The notes under the pieces are model-generated. The model made no database searches, was not told where the DNA came from, and saw only the letters and a list, made by a program, of their open reading frames with translations. A DNA stretch of 64,000 nt, taken from the NCBI GenBank assembly GCA_964017065.1, contig OZ024784.1, positions 13,373,152-13,437,151 of the forward strand, written 5' to 3'. The position numbers and the translations under genes were made by a program. This DNA is from Haliclona indistincta. Taxonomy: Eukaryota > Porifera > Demospongiae > Haplosclerida > Chalinidae. This document shows positions 1 through 10,830 of the stretch, piece after piece; positions within the stretch are counted from its first letter, which is position 1, and every line of letters starts with the position of its first letter.

Positions 1-666
1 AACTAACTTATTTCATGCAGTGCTATCTAATTTTTATGAAATTGTTTTAACAAATCCCTTGTGGGTTGTGGGCAGTGAGTCAGCATAGCTTCACTCTTGC
101 GTGAAAGATGTGTTAAAACACCAAGTATCCATGCAAGACTCTGCATGTTCAGTTAATGTCGCTACTAAAAAGTAGACATAGCTCTGTTCGTGAGTTACAT
201 GTTGATAGTTGCAATAAATAATCATCAAATTTTTACATAAAGAATAGATATATTGAGTACTAATTTTAACAAACTGGAAGATAATCCTAGATGAGACTAG
301 CAAATGAAAATGTAAAAATTGTAATACATGGAAGTTGATTATGAATGCTTTGCAAATCATAAGACAATAATTTGCTACTAATAAGAACAGATTGGTGGGT
401 CAGTTATAATAGAACAGCAGACTATAAGAGACAAACTGCCTGAGCCTTGCGGGCAGTGGAAAAAATAAGTGAGAGTGGAAAGGATGCCATCCAAGTGGAC
501 TAGGAGAATGGAAAAGGGTAACAAAATCACTGGGTATGAGAAAAATAATAGGCATAGCTGTCTTTAATAAATTACAACCTGTGATACAATAGCCGTCTAA
601 AAAGTAAAGCTGGGCACTGTATGTGTTGGAGGAGGAACATTTATATAGTACAGGCAAGATATGGTT
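1..666. other. Non-coding 3' flank of the first CPEB gene
   Basis: This AT-rich stretch lies beyond the stop codon of the first CPEB gene. The open frames in it are short, start mostly without ATG, and resemble no family I recognise. It probably holds the 3' untranslated region of that minus-strand gene and intergenic DNA. I see no RNA gene, repeat array or splice-bounded exon. Confidence 0.5.
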
Positions 667-2505
667 TCACATCATAGGACGAGGGGGACTTGGAAAGTTG
701 GAGAAAAAGTTGATGGCTCTTGGACGGTCTCCATTCTCCTTGATGAAGCAGCGATGGTTTTGAGTCCCAGGAGCAGAGTGGACTGTTGCCCAGCAATGCT
801 CACAGTAGTAACGCAGGCAGTGGATATTACCACAGAAGTAGGGAGCATACTGACGACCACAGTGGAGTCCGTGACACTCATCACAGACCTGGTCATCTAG
901 AACGTAAGGTTTGACCTCAACCTATGCAAATAAATGTGACTACTGCCAGATAATACAATGCCGCTATCTGACCTTTTTGTCAATGTCACCATATGTTACT
1001 TGAAAAAAGCGGCAAGAGACAGCACTCATGAAGCTAACACGTGAAGAGAAGGTGACTCTGCCAGCACCTAGTACAGAGAATACAAGTCTGTTATCTTAAC
1101 ATGTTAACCGCATCACACCACCTATTACATGTACAATATTTATACAGGATTAAAGTATTTTACATGTAATAATAGCTTTACCTTTAGGGTATTTGAGCTC
1201 AGGATCACAATCAATCCCAGCATAGCAGACGTTTCCATAGCGCGAGTTGAATATGTCAGCTAGCTCGTTGGCCTTCAATGGACGTGGCACTCCACCAATA
1301 AAGATAGTTTTGCGTGGATCAATTGGTTGAGTTGGATCCATGATGAAGTTGCTGTCGGATAGCTTCCAGGGTCTGATTTGAACCTATGAAGTGAAGTAAA
1401 AATTAAGCCAACTTGGACATTGTTGCTCTTACTTAGCATGCCTTAGAGCACTAGATAGGAAGGAGCTATCTATTAGGTACCTTTTTATTTGTCTGTGTCA
1501 CAGAGGATACATACATGTAGAGCTTTCCATCATCCAAGAGACAACTTTTTATCAGTCTGTGCACACACAACTCCTCTTGAAAGATAATGAATGCATATCC
1601 TGTACCAGAGTAATAACACTTTATAGATATCCAGCACAATGGTGAGGTTGTGATGCAATAAAGGGACACCAATTTGCTCCTATTTGTCATTCAGTTACCT
1701 TTTGGTGGAAAATATGCCTTGGACTGGGCTTTGTGAGGCCAGTCTACGGTCAATGGTCCAAATCGAACGAAGTACTCCTTGATCTCATCTAGAGAACCAC
1801 AGTAAAATATTATAGAGGATATGCGAATCAGTGCTAGTAATTTACACAACAACTGCAATCGTACAGTACACTTGGGTGCATTTAGCTGCTAATTGTAGCC
1901 ACGTGTAGCTAATGAGTACTGAAGAATTGAGAATACCTTCGTCGATGTCTGGTGGAAGACCGCCGACGAAAACTTTTCTAGAATACGATTCTGGTACAGC
2001 AAAAGCGCTTGGAGCTCCGAAAGGGCTGGGTGTCCTTGAGCTACTGCCATTGCTAGCTGAAGTTGGGCTCCCTGCAGAATACGAAATAGAGTATAATTAT
2101 AAAACCGTTATATATATAAGTATTTTACGACACGACGCTCACCACGACAGTTTCCTTTTGCAAGGTCGAGCGACCAACTAAAGTCCAACGCAGCACCTAG
2201 TCGACTGTCCGGTATTCGATGGTCTGTGTTGGTTCTGCCGCTAGGACGACTGACGTAACTTGCTGGCTGTGTTAGAGAATTGAACGTTATTTATATATTA
2301 TGTGCAGCTTGGTTCAGCTTACCTGCCAAATTTTTAGAGAGTTCTCAAGTGCGTAGCTAAGAGGGTCAGTAAAAGCCATATTGGTGTCCCACTGTCTACT
2401 GCACTCCTCGTGATAGTATTCGGAATAGCTGCCGGGATGAACCAATAGTGTAGAACCCCCTGACACATCCACAGATGCAGCTGCTGCAGTAGTCAGTGAC
2501 TCCAT
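667..2505 (-). CDS. CPEB: CPEB2-4/Orb2-type cytoplasmic polyadenylation element-binding protein, copy A
   Basis: Cytoplasmic RNA-binding protein that controls poly(A) tails and translation of mRNAs bearing U-rich 3' UTR elements. Eight exons in transcription order: 2505-2323, 2266-2143, 2071-1937, 1788-1699, 1599-1481, 1383-1182, 1067-973, 921-667; they sum to 1203 nt (400 aa). The N-terminus is short (about 130 residues) and has no poly-Q. RRM1 starts at RKVFVGGLPPDIDE and contains GYAFIIFQEE. The linker VQIRPWKLSD leads to RRM2 (KTIFIGGVPRPL, YAGIDCDPELKYPKG). The C-terminal ZZ-type zinc module has YVLDDQVCDECHG and YYCEHCWATVHS. DPELKYPKG and DDQxCDECHG place it with CPEB2/3/4 and Orb2, not CPEB1. 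All splice junctions are GT-AG and phases close exactly. The start ATG at 2505 is followed by a conserved-looking N-terminal exon. A tandem paralogue lies just upstream. Confidence 0.93.
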
Positions 2506-2832
2506 GGTGATAGATGCCCGCGTTACTCTTCCCGCTCACAGCTAACGAAATCCCGGGAAACTGTCAAACTGCGATCTTTTCGCTTCAACTTTCGTTTTTA
2601 TGAGCGATTGGACCACGCCCAAATTTTTAATAGTGAATAGATGTAGCAGCATAGTAAAATAAGATAAGTGCTATAACTACTATGAAGAGAGTTTGTGCAC
2701 AATGATTCCACAATGTGTAAATGAAGGAGTATAAAAACTAAACACGATGGCTCATGTATGTAGAAACCATTACAAAAACAATTCTACCCAGAGAAAATAA
2801 CTAGCAGGGAAACAATGTGCAAAAGTGATTGC

Positions 2833-5111
2833 CTATATTTTGTCACGATCTCCAATCTCTTTGAGCATTGGACGATGAGACTGCCTGCCTGGAAGAGAGT
2901 GAACAGTAGCCCAGCACTGCTCACAATAATAGTGAAGACATGTAACACTGCCACAGAAGAAAGGAGCTGGTTTTCCATTGCTTTGTACTCCATGACACTC
3001 GTCACAGAGCTGGTCATCCAGAATATATGGCTTAAGTTCAATCTGTGTTGTAATGAATAATGAATGAAGATAACTGTGTGTCAATAGAGTGTATGAAACA
3101 TCCATGAACGAACAAGGTGTTGTAAAACTCTAGTTTTGGCACACAGGCTTTGCACATTGTAGTACAAAACACAGTACACAATAGCAACCACTGGAATCAC
3201 CTTCTTCTCTATGCCTGCCCTACTGAGTTGCATGAACCTTGAAGAGACAGCAGCAATAAAACTGGAGTGAGTTGTGAATACAACACAACCAGCACCTGGA
3301 CACAAGAACAAAGGAACATTAATATTGGTATGCCTTCTTGTACAGGCACACTGTACTATCTGCTAATAATGCACATCAGAACAGAAATAGTGGCTTGTTG
3401 AGCCACAAGACAAGTGTTGTACAATACCTTTGGGGTATTTGAGATCGACATCACAATCAATGGCAACAAATGAAACAGGTCCAAACTTGTCTGTCATGAC
3501 CTCAGCTAGTTCACATGCCCTCAGAGGTCGTGGAACACCACCAACAAATACTGCTTTGCGGCAGTCAATCGACTGGATAGAGCCAGCTGTATAGCAACTA
3601 TCAGCTATGCGCCATGGTTTGATTTGAACCTATATAGAGTATGCAAGAGTCATGGTCATATTAGTGAAAAAAGTTGCATGAACACTTTAAGTGCAAATCA
3701 CATGGTTCTGACCATCAAACATCACACTATATGTCACAATAGCCTCACCTTCTTTCTCACTGGCCCTGTAGCAGACATGTAGTTAATATAAGTAAACATC
3801 TTGTCTCCTTCTGAAACACAAGCAAGCACCAGTTTGTGAACTGAATTCTCTTCTTGAAATAGCAGAAAAGCATATCCTAATAAACAGAGATAGTCAACAT
3901 CTTCACCAAGAATTAACACCATTGACGAGTGTGAACATCACAATTACAATCAACAGCAGAATCATGTTTAACCTTTTGGAGGAATAGTCGACCTGCTATG
4001 TACTTTGTGTGGCCAATCAATAGTCACAGCTCCGTATTGATTGAAGGATACCTTAATATCTTCTGCATACAAGAACAATAATACTGAAAACATTATTATT
4101 TGACTGGTATTGCTGCACCTTGGTCAAGATCAGGAGGAAGACCACCTAAAAACACTTTACGAGAGTATGTGGGATCACTTTGTCCAGCACCACTTCCAGA
4201 AGGCAGAAATTTCCGTAACAAGCTGTTTTCAATTTGAGAAATAGGTGACGGAGACTGTGATGGATGGTCAGCACTCTTGGTGGAATCTACACAACAGAAG
4301 TGTCTAGTACTACTATTGTGAGCACAATCACTATTACTGACTCAATGTAGGCAACTCTGAGCTGAGTAACGACATATCAAATACTGCATCATCCGATGGT
4401 GTGCCAGGCACACTTGAAGATGATTCTAACCAGAAATCAGAAGACGCCGGACGGCTAAAAGGACTGCTAACTCCACTATCCACATCTGATGCTCCACGCT
4501 GTGTAACAACGTATATAAAAACGAAACACGTGGATACATGTACTATGCTCAAAACTCACCACCCTAGTCCTGGAATGGTATCCATTTTGTACTAAAAACT
4601 GAGTCATGGGTGATACATGTAGCTGGTAAAAAGGGTCATCTTCGAGCATGTGCCGCTCTTCTGCTGCATTCTGGGAAGGCGTAGACAGTATCCGCGACCT
4701 GTACCACGGTGCACCACCAGGTTGCAGCCTATCAGCTGGTTGACTGCTCATGTCTGATGTCGACTGCGGCCTTGAAGGTGGTCCGACGAAGCCGCCATGC
4801 CCCGTGCCCCGAGAATTCTCTATAGCGAACGTGACCATCTTTGCCCGCTGCTTTTTAGTCGATGGCTTATAGGTCCACAGATCGTCCGCCCCCAGCGCAC
4901 TGTCTGTGCTCTTGTAGCAGCTTCGTTCCCTATACGGAAGAGTGACTGAACGACTCGAGCTGCCATACACTGCCGTTTCTTCGTGTTTGACGGTAGAAAG
5001 GCCATAGAAATGACACTTGGAATTGTGGCAGTGATGGTTGGCAGAGCGCCCTTCACTTTGGGCTCGGAAACAGTCGGCACAGATCATGGCGTCAGAATGG
5101 ATGTCTTCCAT
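2833..5111 (-). CDS. CPEB: CPEB2-4/Orb2-type cytoplasmic polyadenylation element-binding protein, copy B
   Basis: Tandem paralogue of copy A, with the same predicted role in cytoplasmic polyadenylation and translational control. Exons: 5111-4560, 4498-4342, 4286-4119, 4062-3973, 3876-3749, 3629-3428, 3295-3201, 3042-2833; total 1602 nt (533 aa). Three internal exons (90, 202 and 95 nt) have exactly the lengths of their copy A counterparts, and RRM1's second exon differs by 9 nt, so the two share one ancestral structure. The N-terminal exon is longer (184 codons). It contains an early Cys/His cluster (ICADCFRAQSEG, HHCHNSKCHFYG) that might bind zinc, followed by Ser/Pro-rich sequence. RRM1 begins at SRKVFLGGLPPDLDQ. 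RRM2 is present, and the ZZ module reads YILDDQLCDECHG. The weakest junction is the 4342 donor (GTCAGT), chosen because only it keeps phase. Confidence 0.92.
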
Positions 5112-5572
5112 CGTCGTGAGATTGGTTCGTTGGCTCCCGAGGTAAAAAATATGGCATGCAAGTATCTCTTTGAGGTGTTAAAAATAGCTTGCAGTTTAAT
5201 TGTCGCCTCCACTCAGTTCTTGCAGTTGCTGCATGGTCGAGTCGCTACTTGCGGAGCTCGCCCACGCAAGACACGCTTGCGGGGTAAAATTTGCTTATTT
5301 TTTGCACGGTCGACGAATTTCACATGGAATTTTAGGTAATCGTCGAGTACGGTGCTAAAGCAAAGCAAGTCAGGTCACCTTTTGTGACATTACACCACTC
5401 TGACATGCTATTTTCTGTCCTTCCTAGTTTTTCTGTTAACAAACCAGTTAGCTATAGTTATAGCAACCAAGGTTATAAGGTGATATTGTAAAAAGCATAG
5501 ATAATGAATAAAGAATAACTGTAATCATACTATGAACCTCTATAATCACAGAGAGCTCATTTAATGATGCTA
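5112..5572. promoter_or_regulatory. Intergenic: CPEB copy B 5' region and MARCH5-like 3' flank
   Basis: No coding exon is visible. The segment next to the ATG at 5111 should hold the CPEB copy B promoter. A GC-rich patch near 5250-5290 contains CCCACGC (5261-5267), a variant of the CCACGCC box seen near several other starts in this window. The remainder is AT-rich 3' flank of the next minus-strand gene. Confidence 0.35.
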
Positions 5573-6954
5573 CTAATTTGTATCATTATAGTCAGGATCT
5601 TTAGTGGAGTCATAGTTTAGCACCCTTCGTGATCCTTGCCGTAGAAACTGCTGCTGTTTCAAATACATCTTCAAAGTGACCTTCAGAGTATAGAACAATA
5701 AGCCACCCTGAAATATGAAGTCAGCCAAAATATTCTTTAAATGTGTGAGGTAAAGAGGAGAACAGGTATTGTGTATGATGAGAACAGGTATTGTGTAAAG
5801 AAGGTAAAGATGAAGACAGGTATTGTGTGAGGTAAAGATGAGGACAGGACAAGTCAGAACACTGACTACTAATGCACATACCATGATTTTACGTGTTAAA
5901 TTTTAGTGGTTTGAGCAGAGACTGTGAAAATTAAATTACTGGCTGAATCAGGCACATCCTATAATCTCTTGGGATTTTTAAAAGTGCTTTTCTATCATTT
6001 TTAATCTCAACTCTTCTAAATAGCAAATGATCATAATAGGAACCAAATCTTCATCTATCGATGCGTTATCAGCTTTATAAGCTCAGTTTACTGCAAAGTA
6101 GCATTATACATGTTTTCGGTGTGAACCGCACTGCCTACAGCGCCTCATTTAGAAACGATAAGAATTCGATTATTACGCCCATTTTCACTAATAACATTAC
6201 AAATTTGATTGACAATGATCGTGACACAAGATACTGGGTCGTCTGGAGCAGGCTGTGCTAATCCTGCATCACTGCGTTGTTGGTGTCTCTAATTTGTTTC
6301 AACCATTAATTTTAGCAATGCGATCTTTCACAAAACTCGTGCCTACCAAAATGGGTGTAAGATTTTTTGAATGAATATTAATTTTTTGCCAAACCTCTTT
6401 CCACCGTGTGCAAGGATAATGACATAACATCAGATAAAACTAACCAAGATAATTTGTTGAACACTGCCAGTTTTCTTGAATGCTGCTCTGCCAATGTAGT
6501 ATGCAACCACTGGAAGCAACAATCCTCCTGATACACTCCTAGCCAAAAAGTCTATAGAGCTGGACAACCCACTAGGTGGAGAGACATGAGGCTCTCGAGG
6601 AGGAGTAGGCCACCAATAGTTAATAATTCGCCCTAGAATTGGTATTCTAGACAACAACGGAGATATCTTGGCTCTCCAGTATCTTAGGCCTCTTCCCTCT
6701 AAGTCTGCAGCCTCCAAGAACACCAGACTTACAGGTATGAGAGGAAGGCAGATGAGGACAATCCCAGGATTATTGCCACTGTTGGCTACCACACCAGTGA
6801 TGCCCCTCTTGCCTCCAGCCAAAGCAATCACGAACAATCCATAAGAAAATGCGACATAGTAAAGAGAAAATATCCCAAAAGCGGTCACCACAACGGGGGA
6901 AAGTGCGGTGACCGACCGATCCAGTCGATCTACAGCTCCTACAACTCGACTCAT
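5573..6954 (-). CDS. MARCHF5: MARCH5-like mitochondrial membrane protein without a visible RING-CH domain
   Basis: Two exons, 6954-6445 and 5707-5573, give 645 nt (214 aa). The whole product aligns with the membrane part of MARCH5, a mitochondrial outer-membrane E3 ligase: a DRL motif before the first membrane segment, about four hydrophobic segments (near residues 20-45, 65-82, 140-157 and 171-186), SVSGGLLLPVVAYYIG, and the C-terminal signature YLKQQQFLRQ...VLNYD, which matches the MARCH5 YFKQQQYLxQ...ILNYP end. The C4HC3 RING-CH module that precedes the first segment in MARCH5 is missing. The ATG at 6954 is only 102 bases from the divergent rolling-stone start, and no RING-coding exon is visible between them. 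An upstream exon further away, spliced across the neighbouring gene, cannot be excluded. The 737-nt intron contains a minisatellite. Confidence 0.75.
5749..5860. repeat. Minisatellite in the MARCH5-like intron
   Basis: Imperfect tandem copies of a unit of roughly 20-35 bases, each containing GGTAAAGA...GACAGGTATTGTGT, about four times. It lies inside the 5708-6444 intron of the MARCH5-like gene and disrupts no exon. It creates a spurious threonine/leucine-rich antisense reading frame. Confidence 0.6.
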
Positions 6955-7056
6955 GTCTCTAGTATATAAGCCACGCCCCGAAACATCATTACTCCACCCT
7001 CTGGCCTATTGTCACCTTTCACTAGCACTGGCCGCAACCACTCTTGCCGCAACATC
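6955..7056. promoter_or_regulatory. Shared promoter between the MARCH5-like gene and rolling-stone A
   Basis: Only 102 bases separate two divergent ATGs. The interval holds a TATA-like TATATAAG (6963-6970) followed immediately by the GC-rich box CCACGCCCC (6971-6979). It is likely a bidirectional core promoter; which direction the TATA-like box serves is not evident from sequence. Confidence 0.5.
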
Positions 7057-8022
7057 ATGAACATGAATCTGTGCCGCAGCTTTCTTTTGTGGCAATTCCA
7101 CTATTCCAAATTTTGGTTTAGTCACAGCAACTGGAAAGTATTCACCTACTCTCCTGTAAGTTCAATACCCTATTCAACAATAATAATTTTTATTTTCACT
7201 CAGTGGCTGCCCGAGAAATGGCCAATTCAGATACTGTATTTGGTCTATAGGTGGATCCTCGCTGTGTTCTTTGTTGCTGAGATTATTGTGATTGCAATGC
7301 ATGTTGGAACTATAAAATTCTTCATCTATTTGAGCCATCAATCACTTACAGTGTTTGTGCTCTACACCATATGGAGTGCAATATCTGTCACATTCAAGTT
7401 CCTGCAGGTCCACCTATTTAGCAGAAAGAAGTTCAAGGAGTGGGAGGATAAGGTGGAGCATGAATTAATGCAAGTGCCTAAAGGATGCTGTGGAATAAAG
7501 AGTGACTCGACTAGCTGGTATCAGAAAGTACACTGGTTGCTGTTTGTGGTTGGTGCGGAAATGGCCCTTGCTGTGACATTGCTGCAGTCACTGTATAGAC
7601 CGGCTACTGATCCTGATCCAAACTATCTCAATCATGAGACTGCTGTGCTGTACCTAGTCAAGGGGATTGTTCCTGTGCTAGATACGCTCTTCACAAGTAC
7701 ACCAGTTCAGCTCCTCCATGCTGTGTATCTTGCTCTCATTGGATCAGCATATGTTGTCTTCCATGGACTTTACTTTGCTTTCAACGGTACAGATCCCTCT
7801 GGCAATCAGGCCATTTACTCTGTACTGAACTTTGAAACCAATCCTGCAGCACGAGGTGGTCTAAGTGTTGTGTTTGTAGTGGTTTATCTGCCTTTAGTAC
7901 ATTTGCTTTTCTTTGCATTGCATATGCTGCGAGAGGCTCTGTCTTATTTGGTTAAGAAGAAATGCAAATGCTCCAAGCCAAAGCGGTTGATGAAAACTAT
8001 TGAGAAAGAAATCCCACTGTAA
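7057..8022 (+). CDS. Rolling-stone-family multipass membrane protein, copy A
   Basis: Exons 7057-7155 and 7204-8022, 918 nt (305 aa). Proteins of the rolling stone (rost) family are multipass membrane proteins; the Drosophila founder acts in myoblast fusion. Exon 1 encodes the short conserved lead ending in FTYSP. Exon 2 starts at WLPEKW and encodes about six hydrophobic segments, with the family-typical SWYQKVHWLLF at the third and NGTDPSGNQAIYSVLNFE in the extracellular loop before the last. The lysine-rich tail (KKKCKCSKPKR) is likely cytosolic. The intron is only 48 nt and happens to be open and in frame, so it could be mistaken for coding sequence. Copies B and C splice at the same codon, which confirms the intron. 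Start chosen at the first ATG, 7057; 7063 is also possible. Function here is unknown. Confidence 0.85.
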   Translation: MNMNLCRSFLLWQFHYSKFWFSHSNWKVFTYSPVSSIPYSTIIIFIFTQWLPEKWPIQILYLVYRWILAVFFVAEIIVIAMHVGTIKFFIYLSHQSLTVFVLYTIWSAISVTFKFLQVHLFSRKKFKEWEDKVEHELMQVPKGCCGIKSDSTSWYQKVHWLLFVVGAEMALAVTLLQSLYRPATDPDPNYLNHETAVLYLVKGIVPVLDTLFTSTPVQLLHAVYLALIGSAYVVFHGLYFAFNGTDPSGNQAIYSVLNFETNPAARGGLSVVFVVVYLPLVHLLFFALHMLREALSYLVKKKCKCSKPKRLMKTIEKEIPL

Positions 8023-8254
8023 TACATTATTATTTACATTGTGTTGCACTCACTGTATTAACGTCATATACATAAAATCAACAAAATAAAATCAACAACG
8101 ATAGTACTGCAGCCTGGGCCCCGCCTTTCTTGTCTTATAATGACCCCGCCCATAAGTCTTAATATTCACATGTGACTTCCTCTGCACCGTCTGCTGCTTA
8201 CTAACTCGTTGGAACCTGGAACCGACAAGGTTAAAGCCGAGAGCTTCAAGGATA

Positions 8255-9432
8255 ATGCCAGCCGAGACTATGAGGACCGCCGTGCGTTATATTGCCAATG
8301 AGTTCCACTACTCTAAGCTTAGTCTTCGACACGCCAACTGGAAAGCGTTTGCTTACACTCCGGTAAGAGTCAGCCATCATAGAGATGTGATGGGTGTGGT
8401 ATATGGCTGGGGTTCTCTATATGTTGAGCCTTGATTGCGCAGTGGACAAATCGCTTATTGTCTCCATGCCAGCTTGTGTGCCACCAGGCCGGGCAATCCA
8501 TGAAACGTAAAGTGGGATATAAATTAATAATGAATGGCCTCTTTTTGAAAAAATATTATTGCTTGTTCACTTTTTGCTTACAGTGGCTTCCTGAGAAGTG
8601 GCAGTATCAATTGTTGTTCCTTCTCTATCGCTGGGTCATTGCTATATTCTTTGTTGCTGAACTTCTTGTAACAGCAATTACGGAGAATGCAGGACCCAAG
8701 TATTTCATCTTCTTGACAAATCTTGGTTTCATGATGTTCACCCTTTACACTGTGTGGAGTGCTGTTTCAGTCACTGTGAGATTCTTACAGATCCATGTCA
8801 TTTGCAAGGGTAAAGTGATTGAATTAGATATGCATCCTAGTACTCTTGAGGAACCAACACTCCAGGGTGGGTGTGCAAGAGTAGATAACACCATCAGCTG
8901 GTTTCAGATGATCCAGTGGTTGCTCTTCACTCTAGGAGTTGAGACCGCTCTGGGTATTACGCTGCTGTTCTGGTCGCTTCTTTATCGTCCTGGTCATGAT
9001 GATTTTTACTTAAGTAACAATATTCTGGTGCCTCATCTAGTCAATGGAGTTACTGCTCTCATGGAGACTTGGCTGACAAGCATTCCTATTCGACTTCTTC
9101 ACTTTATTTACCCTGCTGCATTTGGAGCTGGCTATATACTGTTCACAGGTATCTACTTTGTTGCCAATGGAACAAATCCTAATGGATCCCACTACATATA
9201 CCCTGTACTCGACTACGGAAACAACCTTGGATTTGCAATTGGAGTTGATGTCATTGTTTTGACAGTCGTATTACCTCTACTCCATGTCTTGTTCTTTGTT
9301 CAGTTTATGATGAGATCAGCTCTTGCCAACTGGCTCAAGAAAAAATGCTACCTACGGTACAAAAAAGTGATCACTGCTTATGACGTGCTCCCAGATGCTG
9401 AGGAAGAGATAGAGAAAAGAACCCGATGTTAA
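8255..9432 (+). CDS. Rolling-stone-family multipass membrane protein, copy B
   Basis: Exons 8255-8362 and 8584-9432, 957 nt (318 aa). The architecture is the same as copy A: exon 1 contains EFHYSKLSLRHANWKAF and ends in YTP, and exon 2 starts WLPEKWQYQ. Family landmarks are ISWFQMIQWLLF, the loop NGTNPNGSHYIYPVLDYG, about six membrane segments, and a basic and then acidic cytosolic tail. The intron (221 nt) sits at the same codon boundary as in copies A and C. Upstream (8118-8151) are two GC boxes, GCCCCGCC and ACCCCGCCC, about 100-140 bases before the ATG, so this copy probably has its own promoter. Second of three tandem duplicates; specific function unknown. Confidence 0.85.
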
Positions 9433-9582
9433 GCATACTGCTACCTAGCTCCTTTTATAGTATTTTGTATGCTTTGTATTATTCCATTTTCTGTATGGTA
9501 TCAATAATAATCTCTTGCGTAGTTTATAACGATCGCCGATATCGCGATCCGATAAGCATTTACGTAATCGTATCGAGGGGAA

Positions 9583-10604
9583 ATGGCTGGTTGTGCAAGT
9601 CGCTGTAAGCGCTTTCTTTCGTGGGAGTTTCACTACTCTAAGCTCTGTTTCTGCACTGAAAACTGGAAATCACTGGCTTTCTCCCCCGTAAGTTCATGTT
9701 AAGACTATACGCTGTATGACCATACACTCGCTCGCTTCCTCCTCACTAGTTGCTGCCTCAGAATAAATGGTTCCAACTTGTATACCTACTCTATCGAGTT
9801 GTTATAGCTATCTATTTTGCCATTGAAATTGTCATTATTGGGGTAGAATCTGGAACCCCAAAGTTCTTCATACAGCTAAGCCACCTGTCTTTCACCGTGT
9901 TTGTTCTCTACCTAGTGTGGAGTGCCTTTTCTGTCACTGCAAAGTTCATTGAAGTTCATATTATTTGCAAAGATAGATATAGTTATCAACAAACTGATCT
10001 TGAAACCAGTAATTTGCAGAATGCACCAACACTGTATTGCGGACTGGCTACCGATGAGCTGAGCTGGTATCAGAGAGTGCAGTGGTTCCTCTTTACAGTT
10101 GGAGCAGAAATGGCAGTAGCGTCCACCTTACTCTACTGGTCACTTGTACACAATGTAAACTCTGGTTTTACTGATCCTGAAGTAAATGTCCCTGTTAACT
10201 TACTGAATGCTATTGTAGCCATACTAGACACATGGCTAACAGGAATACCAATCAGAATTCTTCATGGTGTCTACTTGATTCTTTTTGGGGCTGGATTTCA
10301 GTTGTTTACAGGAATCTACTATGCTGCTAATGGAACTGACATTAACGGCAAACACAGTATCAACCAAATACCTAACTACAACAAGAACCCTGGTGTCTCT
10401 GCCATTATTGATATAGCTATACCGTTCATCATTCTTCCAATAATTCATCTTCTGTTCTTTCTCAATTATCTAATGAAAGAGAGTCTGGTCTACATTTTCA
10501 AGAGCAAGTGCATCCGAAGACGCTCCTCACCAAAACGATCAAACCCATTGAAGAAGAGTGAAAGCAACCCATTTCATTCAACAAATGAGCTGCAGGAACA
10601 TTAG
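9583..10604 (+). CDS. Rolling-stone-family multipass membrane protein, copy C
   Basis: Exons 9583-9687 and 9750-10604, 960 nt (319 aa). Exon 1 encodes WEFHYSKLCFCTENW and ends in FSP; exon 2 opens with LLPQNKWFQ, so the tryptophan found in A and B is replaced by leucine. Conserved landmarks are LSWYQRVQWFLF, NGTDINGKHSINQIPNYN and about six membrane segments. The cytosolic tail is long, basic and Ser/Asn-rich (RRRSSPKRSNPLKKSESN). The intron (62 nt) is at the same position as in A and B. Only about 150 bases separate it from copy B. It is probably the most diverged copy. Function not known beyond family membership. Confidence 0.85.
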
Positions 10605-10830
10605 TGAGCTGCATTCAGTATAGGCATTAAATTATCATGTGACTTGCATCAGGTAGTGATAACTTCCCTGCATTTTGGCACTATACTTGGTGTAAGCAAT
10701 GTTTTTATTAATATCGCACACACACACACACTAGTGTAAATTCAAAATATGTACTACGTGATTATATCACTGTCATACTAATTTACTACTTTACTATGTG
10801 ACTATGGGCTGAAGAACATCTATATGTGTG
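10605..10830. other. Convergent 3' intergenic gap
   Basis: 226 AT-rich bases between the ends of rolling-stone C and the HELZ2-like gene. It contains a short (AC)n run near 10717-10730 and should hold both poly(A) sites. Nothing else is visible. Confidence 0.4.
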
